A stretch of DNA of 64,000 bases, from the NCBI GenBank assembly GCA_037953745.1, contig JBAKBP010001427.1, positions 62,001-126,000 of the forward strand. Direction: 5' to 3'. The notes beneath the pieces were generated by a model that worked only from the letters and a program-made list of their open reading frames with translations, ran no database searches and was not told the DNA's origin. Of this stretch, positions 22,501-32,423 are shown piece by piece. The DNA is from Lithodes maja. Lineage: Eukaryota; Arthropoda; Malacostraca; Decapoda; Lithodidae. The translations under genes and the position numbers were made by a program. The stretch's first letter is position 1. Each line of letters opens with the position of its first letter.

Positions 22501-23355
22501 CCAGACGAGAAATCTCGGAGTGAAAGTAAAAAGTGCACTGTATCAAGGAATTGTTGTGCCAACAGTGATGTATGGGGCTGAGACATGGGCTCTGAAGAAA
22601 AAGGAGAAAAGAGGGCTGGATGTGATGGAGATGAGCTGCTTGAGGAGTATGTGTGGAGTTACTCGTAGAGACAGATTGAGGAATGAAGAGATACGTAGGA
22701 GAGTGGGGCAGCAGGAACATTTGTCAGCCAGAGTGGACAGAAGGGTGCTGAGCTGGTATGGTCATGTTGAACGAATGGGAGATGAAAGGCTTACAAAGAG
22801 AATATGTGAGTCAGGTACAAGGGGAGATAGAAGGGCAGGAAGACCCCATTGAGATGGAGAGACTGTGTAAGAAAGGCTTTGGATGATAGAGGAATGACTA
22901 TAGATCAGGCAGGGGAAGTGGTGGTGGACAGGAGTGAATGGAGAATGCTTGTGAATAGTTGAGTGAACACGGGGTCATTTGGAGTAAGGGGTCGGGCGCA
23001 AGTTGGACTAGATAATAGTCCATCAGGCGCCTGGCCCGGGGAGACGATTACTATGAAGGGTGCGCCTGGAAGTGTGGTGGGAGGGCTTGTGGCTTTGGCT
23101 CCACTGCATGTCTGCCTACCGAGATCGGAACCTCTCCGGGTGGTCGGGGGCCGGGGGAGTGCTGGAGCGACCTTGGTGACCCTGGTCTCTGGATCTTCTC
23201 CTGGGTGACCTGGATGTGTGTGAGTTTGTGCTTTTTATCTGTGTTTATTTGTTGTTTTATGTTGTTTTTGTGTTTTCCCTGTTCTTGCTCTGTCTTGAGT
23301 CGGCTACCCCCAAAATGGGGATTGGGCCTGAGCATATAGATAGATAGATAGATAG
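22501..23355 (+). mobile_element. RTE-like LINE tail inserted in the LTR
   Basis: 5'-truncated. The ORF (about 22503-22852) carries ALYQGIVVPTVMYGAETWAL, MEMSCLRSMCGVTRRDR, RNEEIRRRVG and SWYGHVERMGDERL, the RT C-terminal region common to RTE-type elements. It is followed by about 500 bp of GC-richer UTR and a (GATA)n tail at 23338-23355. It is flanked by a 9 bp duplication AACTCCAGT (22492-22500 and 23356-23364), while the undisrupted LTR has a single copy (14880s, one mismatch). A TGA after RAGRPH breaks the end of the protein. Confidence 0.88.
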
Positions 23356-23537
23356 AACTCCAGTTCTCAGGTATGTCGTGCAGCTTTTAACTAAAGCCAG
23401 CACCCTTCGGAAACAATACCTTATAATATCAGACTCCTAGTCTAGCATTATCTAATCCAGCAGAACACTAATAATTATAGGAAGCGGTACTGAACAATAT
23501 GGATGCCAACCAATGCTTCGTGATCAACTTATCTTAA

Positions 23538-24017
23538 CCCTTAACTGTCGGCGAGCAACATAAGTCGAGTTAAATAAAGCTGGACTATGTGGCGGCGCTC
23601 GACATAGGTCGTGTGGCAATTTCAGCACGTAATGTTGCTGAGAGAGAGAGACAAGTGGTGGCAGGAGAGTAGCGAGCGTATGACTGCTCCAGACCACCGC
23701 GGCGAACCTACTGACATGAATCCCACCTCCTCCCTCCCTCTCTCACTCGCTATATACGGAATTGTATGGGGAAAGTGCCTAATTACATGCTTTTTGCACT
23801 CGCGTTGCACGGTTATTGCAAGAAAACTAGCCATCATAAAAGGAAAGTTATGATGTCATTCGAAAGCTCTGTTTATGCCCTTTCAGGGATAGATACTTGT
23901 TTTACGTTCTGGGTCTTATTTAGGCATGAAAATGATCACGTAAACAGCCCTATTTTGGCTAAAAACACCCCGCTGGGCGGTACATATAAATAAACCGCCT
24001 AGGCCGCTAATAAGGTG
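23538..24017. mobile_element. TTAA-target MITE, family P1, copy a
   Basis: A 480 bp insertion in the LTR, flanked by TTAA at 23534-23537 and 24018-24021 where the other LTR has one TTAA. It starts CCCTTAACTG and ends CTAATAAGGTG; the termini are only weakly inverted. Near-identical to 25254-25733. No coding capacity. TTAA duplication is typical of piggyBac-type transposition. Confidence 0.85.
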
Positions 24018-24788
24018 TTAACAACTAAAATACATGGGTTATGTGAGACCTTAACGCACAATACAACTGGCCAGCATGAAGCTGAATATGTAGAGTTAAC
24101 CAGCGGGGGTATGATATTAATAAAAGATGGTGAAAGATATGGGAAATGAGAGAGATAGGCAGAGGAAAAGATTCTCAGGTGCAGAGAGGGAGACAGATAT
24201 CAATGGGATAAGAAGGATGCGTTCTAGAGACCAGATCTGAGGGAGAGAGAGGCAAGGGAGCTGTATATATACTGGCACTAGCTTGGACCGCGTACGCAGG
24301 GCGGTATCAAGTCCTCCAGCCAATCCCCAGGAGGCCAGCCAGCCATGACGTCATCGAGCATGGTAAAAAACACTGCGCGCCTCCTCTCACTCTGTTCTAC
24401 TCTCTCTCTCTCTCTCTCAAATCCTATCATTCCTACTAATGATAAAACTTATACTTTGCAATTAAATATATAAAGCCTTGACATGGGCGAAAACAAAGAG
24501 CCTTTCTGGACTGCCCATGACACGAGCTTTCATATGAAATAAAGCACACAATAATACATGAACTGTAGCCACATCCACTGCCCTGGCGATCCTAGCGAGT
24601 CACCGTAGGACAAGCCATGCGGTTCTAACGGAGTGGTTAACGTCACAGTAAGTACTGTAGAATGTTCTACATATGTGTGTTTATTGAGGGGAGTACGCAT
24701 TTATGTTACTCAACATGGTTGAAGCTTGTGTTTTGTGCACCGTGTACGGGAACTTGGTGTAATGAAATAATATACATTGTCCCATTAA

Positions 24789-25236
24789 CCCGTGGAGCCC
24801 CGGCTAGTTTTGTAATGTTTGCGCACCAGAACCCGGCCGGTTTTCAAAAAATGGTTTTATTCCAGAAACAATAGTGAATGGGTTAGGAATGAAGGAAAAA
24901 CCACGAAAAACCGCTCAAAAAGCTTAAAAAATGGTCCTACAGAGCCCCCGAAAACGGATTTTATAAGAGTAAAAAATTGAAGGCAATTATCCCAAAAAAC
25001 CAGGTTATTGCGCGCTCGCGCGCACGCACGTGGACTTTGAGAGTTTTCAACCATCGGCACGGTTGCGTGGGATACGTACACAGTTCCCATACAAATCTGA
25101 GCCCTCTTGCGTGGCTACACCTGAGGTTACGGTCGGCGCAATTAGGGGAAATTAGGGTGACTCGCCAGGCGCGTCTCTGGGGCTGTGCGTTACATACATC
25201 GCCGACGCGCCAGGCGCGTCGCTGGGGCTGTACGGG
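24789..25236. mobile_element. TTAA-target MITE, family P2, copy a
   Basis: 448 bp between TTAA at 24785-24788 and 25237-25240. Clear terminal inverted repeat: the left end CCCGTGGAGCCCCGGC matches the complement of the right end CCCGTACAGCCCCAGC at 13 of 16. It shares a long interior (GGACTTTGAGAGTTTTCAAC) with 26334-26727. Confidence 0.85.
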
Positions 25237-25253
25237 TTAATAACTTTAATTAA

Positions 25254-25733
25254 CCCTTAACTGTTGGCGCGCAACATAAGTCGAGTATAATAAATCTGGA
25301 CTATCTGGCGGCGCTCGACATAGGTCGTGTGGCAATTTCAGCACGTAATGTTGCTGAGAGAGAGAGACAAGTGGTGGCAGGAGAGTAGCGAGCGTATGAC
25401 TGCTCCAGACCACCGCGGCGAACCTACTGACACGAATCCCACCTCCTCCCTCCCTCTCTCACTCGCTATATACGGAATTGTATGGGGAAAGTGCCTAATT
25501 ACATGCTTTTTGCACTCGCGTTGCGCGGTTGTTGCAAGAAAACTAGCCATCATAAAAGGATCGTTATGGTGTCATTGGAAAGCTCTGTTTATGCCCTTTC
25601 AGGGATAGATACTTGTTTTACGCTCTGGGTCTTATTTAGGCATGAAAATGATCACGTAAACAACCCTATTTTGGCTAAAAACACCCCGCTGGGGGGTACA
25701 TATAAATAAACCGCCTAGCCCGCTAATAAGGTG
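25254..25733. mobile_element. TTAA-target MITE, family P1, copy b
   Basis: Same length and sequence as 23538-24017 apart from scattered substitutions, flanked by TTAA at 25250-25253 and 25734-25737. Only 13 bp separate it from P2 copy a. The small ORFs repeated in both P1 copies are shared only because the DNA is shared. Confidence 0.85.
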
Positions 25734-25739
25734 TTAATA

Positions 25740-26058
25740 CATTAACAAATGTATTAAATTATTGATAGAAGACGCATTCTGAATGGTTTGGATCAAACTC
25801 AATGTTATTTATTTACAGAATATGTAATAAACCAAACTGAACTAAACAAAGGTGCATGTGGTTGTCCAGCTCTGGCTTGACAATGTGTTACATATAGTTT
25901 TCAACTATTTGTTTGCTCCTTTTCATAATAAAGGTCATAGCAAAATAATAATGGATGATCGTTGTTCCTTGAAGCCATGCTTGGAATTCTATATTTAGTC
26001 ATTGTTATAGGAGTAATCAACAATTTTACCCATAAGTATTCGTCTAGTGGTACTGAGG
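25740..26058. other. No recognisable feature
   Basis: AT-rich spacer between a MITE and a GA microsatellite. Confidence 0.5.

Positions 26059-26059
<1 letters not shown>

Positions 26060-26131
<72 letters not shown>
26060..26131. repeat. (GA)n microsatellite
   Basis: About 35 uninterrupted GA units. Confidence 0.95.
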
Positions 26132-26133
<2 letters not shown>

Positions 26134-26333
26134 GGGTAGGCGGGGGATAAATAGAAAGATAAAAAGTGAGCTATACTCCACTTATAACCACAAATCTCAT
26201 TCATACGTACTATTTAATGATTATTTAGGATTTCGAGAATGTTGAAAGGAGGTGTAGCTGTTGAGGGTAGGCAATTGAAACAATTGAAAGGAAAACAAAT
26301 ATGTTGAATAATCATATAACTCTAAATTGTTAA

Positions 26334-26727
26334 CCCGCTGAGTCCCAGGCAATTTAAAATAAATGTACCACCCAGGACCGGCACCAGGAATAGGTTAGGA
26401 ATGAAAGAAAACCAACAAAAAAACGATCCCCTAGGTCATTAAGGGGTCCTACGGTGCGCCCGAATGTCGGATTTACAAGAGGGGAAAATTGAAGGCAAAA
26501 ACACCCCAAAACAGGTTTTTGCATGCTCACACGCACGCGGTTGGACTTTGAGAGTTTTCAACCATCGGCATTGTTGTTTGGGATACTTACACAGTTCCCA
26601 TACAAATCTGAGCCTTCTAGGTGCCATAGGACCGGAGTAATTAACATTGACACATACGTATGCGTCGCTGGGGTTTAGCATTACAAACATTTTGGATGCA
26701 AACAGTGCGTCGCTGGGGTTCTGTGGG
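26334..26727. mobile_element. TTAA-target MITE, family P2, copy b
   Basis: 394 bp between TTAA at 26330-26333 and 26728-26731. The termini CCCGCTGAGTCCCAGG and (complement of right end) CCCACAGAACCCCAGC are inverted. More diverged than copy a, with internal deletions. Confidence 0.8.
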
Positions 26728-26734
26728 TTAATAT

Positions 26735-27125
26735 GCTGGTATATTTGGTTATCTAATTGAAATAAGCTCATTTCTTGAAATACATTTAACTCGCATGTCA
26801 CTGATGTACATTACAATTTACTCGGGAATTCGTAACATGTATGATTTATCTAGCACTGACAAATAATGACGTGATAATGCATATTTACACTGAACACCAA
26901 CAACCACTGAATATTATCACTTAACCAGAGTGGTCCTTGAATCCCGAACGTTTGCAATATTACACTGAACTAAATATCTGACATTTAAAACAGGGAATAT
27001 TATCACTGGAAATTTCAGTAGGAACACTGAACAAAACAATAAAATACGGAGAAGAAAACAGAGGAACTCTGTTTCACACAATTAGTGGTAGACCGTTGGG
27101 AGAGAGTACTGGCGTACGAAGTTCA
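26735..27125. other. No recognisable feature
   Basis: AT-rich. It contains loosely repeated CACTGAAC-type phrases (26890-27040) without clear structure. Confidence 0.5.
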
Positions 27126-27957
27126 ATTTTTTTTTCTTTTTCTATTTGGATGAGGTAGACAAAACGCAAAACTGCCTGTGACGAGTGCCTCCTGCAGAGT
27201 TGAAAGAGTGGCAGGGCTAAAATCAAGGAATGTTCGAGCCAAAATGTCTTGACACATGGAGTTTAAAGCAATTTAAGCCACAGGATGAGTGGAAGATGGA
27301 TTCAGCGAGAGAGTTCCAGAGTTCAGCTGCTGAATAGAAGAAGGATTGGGAGTATCATTTCACTCTTGAGTTGGAGAGTTGTACAGAATAGGGGTGGGAT
27401 TGTGTTGCAAGATGGATGTTACGTACCCTAAGTAGAATAGGGGATATACACTGAGAGAGCTCTGAGGAACACTGATTATTGTAGTAGAGATAGAATAGCA
27501 AGAGAGATGCAACATTGCGGCGAAGAGAGAGAGAGAGATTGTAGAGAGTCGGTGAGTGGACGGGAGTTAATGATACGAAATGTTGTCCTTTCTACTTTGT
27601 CTAGAAGTGCTGTGTGAGAGGATCCTACCCACACATTTGAACAATACTCATTACAGGGATGCACTGTGCCCCTGTACAGAGCAAGAAGCTGTGCCGGGGT
27701 AAAGAACCCCTTGAGGCGGTTGAGCACACCCAGCTTCTGTGAGCCGCCTTAACAAGAGTGGTAATATGGTCCTTCCAAGAGAGAGCAGAAGACAAGGAGA
27801 CACTGAGAATACTGAGAGAAGATGAAAGGCTGACTTTTGTAGTGTTTCAGTATAAGTTATAGTCCTCTAGGAGTTCACGACGGGTAGATAGATGGAGCAA
27901 TTTGGTCTTGGAAGCATTAAAGGCAACAAAGTTTTCTCTGCCCCAATTGGAAATAGT
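27126..27957 (-). mobile_element. LINE A copy, 3' fragment
   Basis: 5'-truncated, read from 27957 down. It starts at NWGRENFVAFNASKTKLLHL, then (after frame changes) LNRLKGFFTPAQLLALYRGT and VERTTFRIINSRPLTDSLQ, and ends with the LINE A 3' UTR and a T-run (A-tail) at 27126-27145. Several frameshifts. Same orientation and family as 56351-58427 and 59269-62165. Confidence 0.85.
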
Positions 27958-27959
27958 AA

Positions 27960-28688
27960 TAGAGTGCAAAATGTGAATGTAACTGGGCTGAGGATGGTGA
28001 AAAAAATGGGGGATCTTGTATTTAATTGTGAATGCACAATGCAATGTATATTTATATGTGATGTGATTCGATTTAATTACAAAACTAGATTGTTTGACTT
28101 GGAGTGTTAATTTATTTTCGGAATTGGTCATATTTATTGGTATATTTAGTTATAATTGGTGTTCGACGGTTATGTGGGCGTAGATGCCTTATGTGATTGT
28201 GCTAGTTGTGAGGTGGCTACAGTTAGAAGACAATTATGCAGACTATAACACGGTAAGGTAATGGGGAAAGTCATGAGTGAGTGAGTGTTGATTAAAAGTT
28301 GGTAGGTGTGAACTTGTGAACCAGTTTAGTATGTTGTGTAGATTCATTTGGTGTTGGTTGGTATCTGAGTAACGTGTATTACTATGGATTTTACGTTCGG
28401 TTTTGTGTTAATAGGTAGTTATAAGATATAAGGTTGTTCAAAATCGATTTGCAGGATGCACGTTGTTGGATCGGATGAAGTTGGTTAATTATTGGGTGTA
28501 CAATATAAATGAGATTTACCGATTGGGAGGGTTTTGATGTTATTGGGTATACGTAGATTAATAGTAAGGCTTAACTGATAGGTAAATGGAAGGTGGTCGA
28601 GTATACCTGCATGCATATAGGATGGTAATATATATTCCAATAACGAAATTACAGTAATGTTTCAAATCATATACGATGCATAGCTATT
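27960..28688. other. No recognisable feature
   Basis: AT-rich, rich in GT words on +; stops in all frames. Confidence 0.5.
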
Positions 28689-28729
28689 AAAAAAAAAAAA
28701 AAAAAAAAAAAGAGAGAGAGAGAGAGAGA

Positions 28730-28787
<58 letters not shown>
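28689..28787. repeat. A-run, (GA)n, (GT)n compound microsatellite
   Basis: About 22 A, about 9 GA and about 27 GT in sequence; could be a retroposon tail, but no body is identifiable. Confidence 0.95.
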
Positions 28788-28789
<2 letters not shown>

Positions 28790-29019
28790 GTGTGAGAGTT
28801 GAAATGCATTTAAATAGGGGGCCAAATAACCAGTTTGGAGTGTTAAGGTCGAGGGTTGAAACGAACGTCTTAACTTTGACTTTCATACTGCCCTCTCCGT
28901 GTTGTTGGCTGTGATAGATTCCTTACTATTGTGAAGGTCATGTTGTTAGGTCCGTGTGAAGCAGGACCTCTAAAGCTCACTCATGTCGTTGTTGTTGTTA
29001 TTGTTAGGGCGAGAGACAA

Positions 29020-29930
29020 CAAAAATGCACATAAATGATCTATCATCTAGTCCGTAACTGAGCCCTTTTTTCAGTTCCTGCAAGGGTGCCCCCAAATAGC
29101 CTCCTTCTGCAGTAGTGCAACGCTTATCAAAATATGCTATTTCTCGGTTATTACTGAAACAAATGTGATGAGCTTACATACGCATATACTCGAATATGAT
29201 ATCTAGGCCGTAACAGAGCCCTTTTCTTAAACTTCGGTCTTGGTGACCCGCTAATCGGCGCTTTCTGCAGTAGTGGTGAAAAATAAAATGCCCACTTGTT
29301 TGGAAAATGTAAAGGCATATTTCATAGACCTCTTTATGCTTAGACTCTTGCTTATTGATTAGGCTTTAAGAGGGCATTTTTAAAATAGTTCTTCCTTGGC
29401 GGTTAACTTTAGGGCCCCTTCTACAGGAGTAGATGGAAAATTAAATTGGCTGTCTTTTTGGGTCTTTGCTTTGCTAATTTCATTAACATGCATACTTTAT
29501 ACTGTAGCGTGATCTATTCCTTGACCATAACGGAGTCCAATCTCCAACTTTAGCCCAGGGCGCCTCGCTACTGTGTCCCTTCTACAGGAGTGACGAAACA
29601 TGAGATCGGATATGTCTATGTGGTTAATGAACCACACATATATATTGTACATACAGATACTTTCAATTAATAATTGGATCCAACATGTCGGCCATGGTGC
29701 CCTACCACAGGCCCCCTTCTACAGGACTGACGGAAATTGAAAATGGTTATTGTTTGGGGATAGTACTCATTTTTACTTGAACATGTACATAATCTCATAT
29801 ATTTCGTAGACATAATGGTCAGAGTCCTATTTTAAAATTTTGCCCAGGGTGACCCGCTGTTGTTTCCCTTCTGCAGGAGTGACAGAAAATGTGATCCGGT
29901 GGTAATGAAATACATTACGTACAATGGCAC
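29020..29930 (+). repeat. Degenerate tandem array, unit about 155 bp, six copies
   Basis: The phrase CCTTCTRCAGGAGTG recurs near 29105, 29262, 29418, 29579, 29716 and 29868 (spacings 157, 156, 161, 137, 152). Each is preceded by a GCCCAGGGTGACCCGC-like phrase and a CATAACRGAGTCC-like phrase. Copies are strongly diverged between landmarks. The array unit reappears at 30550-30690 as a 58 bp direct duplication (30566 and 30624). Confidence 0.75.
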
Positions 29931-29938
29931 TTTATTTG

Positions 29939-30550
29939 AATTACCTCCGCCAACGAAGTTGGAGGAGGTTATGTTGTTGCCTCCATTTATTTGTCTGTTT
30001 GTTTATTTGTTTGTATGTAAACAAACTAAGCCTATCAAAAAGTTATGAACAGATTATTACGAAAGTTGAAGGCCAGAGAGGATAAGCAACAAGGAAGAAG
30101 TTATTTAATTGTGGAGGTGATTGGTAGAGCGCATACCTCCACCACCGTAGACGGCTTACAAAGTTATGAACCAATCTTCACGAAACTTGGTGGGCAGATA
30201 GGATATGCACCAAAGGGAGAAGCACTAAATTGAAGAGGCAATCGGTAGAGCACATACCTCCGCCAGCTTAGGAGGAGGTACGGTACACACTTTCCAGAGT
30301 GCCCGTCATTGTTACCTCCGCCAACGAAGTTGGACGGAGGTTATGTTTTTGCTTCCGTTTGTCTGATTGTCTGTAAAAAAGATATCTCAAAAGTTTTGAA
30401 CTGATGACCACGAAATTTGGTGAGCAGATAGAATATGCTCCAAGACTAGTAAGAAGTGATTAAATATTGGAGACGATCAATAGAGCGCATACCTCCGCCA
30501 GCGTAGGCGGCTCTCAAAGTTATGAACTGATTTTCACGAAATGTGTTGTA
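29939..30550. repeat. Foldback repeat pair (CCTCCGCCAAC...GTTGGAGGAGG)
   Basis: Two related units begin at about 29939 and 30313 with ACCTCCGCCAACGAAGTTGG, which folds on itself. Each continues with a GTTTGTCTGTTTGTTT-like stretch, then RAAGTTATGAACNGATTNTTACGAAANTTGG and GGCAGATAGRATATGC, and closes with GAGCGCATACCTCCGCCAGC. Non-coding. They interrupt the ~155 bp tandem array. Confidence 0.7.
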
Positions 30551-30855
30551 TATTATTATAGCAAATTTAATGATCTTCCACATGCATATACTCTAATTTA
30601 TCATCTAGACCATAACAGAACCTATTTAATGATCTTCCACATGCATATACTCTAATTTATCATCTAGGATTCTAGGCCATAACAGAACCTATTTTGTTTA
30701 CATTTTATCATGAGCGTCGCGCCACGCGCCTTGGAGTTAACACGGCCGCACAAACCTATAGTCCAGCTTGGACTTGTTGTTATCAAGGTATATCTTGTTC
30801 ATAGTTGAAGGGCATCTTTTACAGTTTATATATTCGAATATATACTTAATACAGT

Positions 30856-30856
<1 letters not shown>

Positions 30857-30902
<46 letters not shown>
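30857..30902. repeat. (TC)n microsatellite
   Basis: About 22 TC units. Confidence 0.95.
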
Positions 30903-30904
<2 letters not shown>

Positions 30905-31384
30905 AGTCTGTCAGTAGTGGTCGAACAAGAAGGAAGTGTCTTTCCGAGCTCCGCCGACCCCTGCCCCACCGCATGCTGCATGCTGTCTTTCCCCTCTGCC
31001 CTCACCAGTATCTTGTAACTTAATATTACCAATATCCCTTATAAATTCTCATTATCCCCATTCCTCCATCCTCTCTCTCTACTCACACCCTTCGGTCTCT
31101 TTCAAATCATCTAAATAACTCTCTTACTATAAACTACCTAACCTATTTTTACATATAAATCTCTCTTATACACAAATTTGTCTCTCTCACTAACTCTCAC
31201 TATATAGAACATCCCGAATTACAATCCCCACATCCCATTATCTAAATCCTTCTTGCAAAAATCTTGGTCTGCCACACTCAAGCTATAGAAAAATCCCTCT
31301 ATAAGCTTAAATATCTCCTCCTTGTCTAAATACCTCCTTTGATTTGTCCCACACCATCTCCCAGCTGCCTATCCATTGTAATTC
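30905..31384. other. Pyrimidine-rich stretch without gene
   Basis: C/T/A-rich sequence. It grades into the long polypyrimidine tract that follows. Confidence 0.5.
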
Positions 31385-31675
31385 CTAGTTTTCAATAACT
31401 CCCTCTCACTCTATCACTCTCTCTCTCTCCCTCTCCTCCCAACTCCCCCCCCCCCCCCCCCACCCCCAACAAAAGGCACCGCTGTCCCCACAACAACATC
31501 CGCTTTACGAGGAGTGCCCCACCCGGGTGAATACAGCCCCCAATAAACTAATTCTCTCTCTCTCTCCTCCCAACTCCCCCCCCCCCCCCCCCCCCCCCCC
31601 CGCCTCTCTCCCCTCCAACGACTTCCGTTTAACGAGGAGTGCCCCACCAGGGTGATTACAGCCCCTCAATAAATT

Positions 31676-31706
<31 letters not shown>

Positions 31707-31762
31707 CCTTTCGTTCTCTCTCTCTCATTCTCTCACTTCCATTTTCTCACTCTCACCCCCGC

Positions 31763-31830
<68 letters not shown>

Positions 31831-31860
31831 CATATCTCTCCATCTCTCTCTCCCTTTCGT

Positions 31861-31897
<37 letters not shown>

Positions 31898-32175
31898 CAT
31901 ATCTCTCTCTCTCTCTCGCTCATATCTCTCTCTCTCTCTCGCTAATATATATATCTCTCTCTCTCTCCCTTTCGTTTTCTCTCATTCTCACCCCCCCCCC
32001 CTCTCTCTCTCTCTCTTTCTCTTTTCCTCTCATCCCAATTAATTTCCCCCCCCACTCTTTCTTTCTTTCTTTTCCTCTCATCCCTAGTTCGTCCCCCCCC
32101 CCCCCCCCTCCCCCCGGGCTGCACCGCTCCGGAGCTACCGCCAAGTGTCAACAAGTACCACCGGGGCCCCCCCCC
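31385..32175. repeat. Long polypyrimidine tract: (TC)n blocks and C-runs
   Basis: Repeated (TC)n blocks (31400-31435, 31553-31568, 31681-31920) alternate with long C-runs (31446-31460, 31576-31600, 32093-32110, 32165-32180). A roughly 120-bp segment with CGAGGAGTGCCCCACC is repeated at 31508 and 31634. The + strand is almost purely pyrimidine. Confidence 0.9.
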
Positions 32176-32423
32176 CCCCTTCAAACCCCGGTTTATGAGG
32201 GGAAATAGGGGTATAAAATAAGGGCCATAGAACCATCCCCCCCAACCCCCAAAACCCGTCCCAAATTTCTGTTTAAAGTGCCGACGTAACAGACACTATC
32301 CTCAACCCCCACCAACACCTTGCAACCTGCATCATCAACATCGGAACAACTTTTAAGGGAAGTGACCACTCCAACATTTTGTACCTTTCGTTTTTGCAAA
32401 TTCTCCCTCACTAACCCCAAATC

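Larger units (their letters stand above)
13960..24647 (-). mobile_element. Ty3/gypsy LTR retrotransposon, Gmr1-type (element 2)
   Basis: LTRs at 13960-15687 and 21537-24647 flank gag, protease, integrase, RT and RNase H, read on the minus strand in the same integrase-before-RT order as element 1. A 4 bp duplication GTAA lies at 13956-13959 and 24648-24651. The protein is clearly homologous to element 1, but the LTRs are not the same sequence, so it is a separate family of the same lineage. The right (5') LTR is swollen by two later insertions (22501-23355 and 23538-24017). Frameshifts and nonsense codons break gag and pol. Confidence 0.93.
21537..24647 (-). repeat. 5' LTR of element 2 with two nested insertions
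   Basis: Same sequence as 13960-15687. Removing 22501-23355 (plus a 9 bp duplication) and 23538-24017 (plus TTAA) restores the normal length of about 1.76 kb. The outer end reads GTCACA on +, i.e. TGTGAC in sense. A TATATATA box lies at 24262-24272. Confidence 0.92.

Noticed and set aside
23611..23993. Conserved small ORFs shared by the two P1 MITEs (also 25327-25709)
   Set aside because: Identity follows from recent duplication of the MITE; both strands are equally open and no domain is visible.
29020..29930. CRISPR-like array
   Set aside because: Unit of about 155 bp with drifting sequence throughout, in a eukaryotic context; it is a degenerate satellite.
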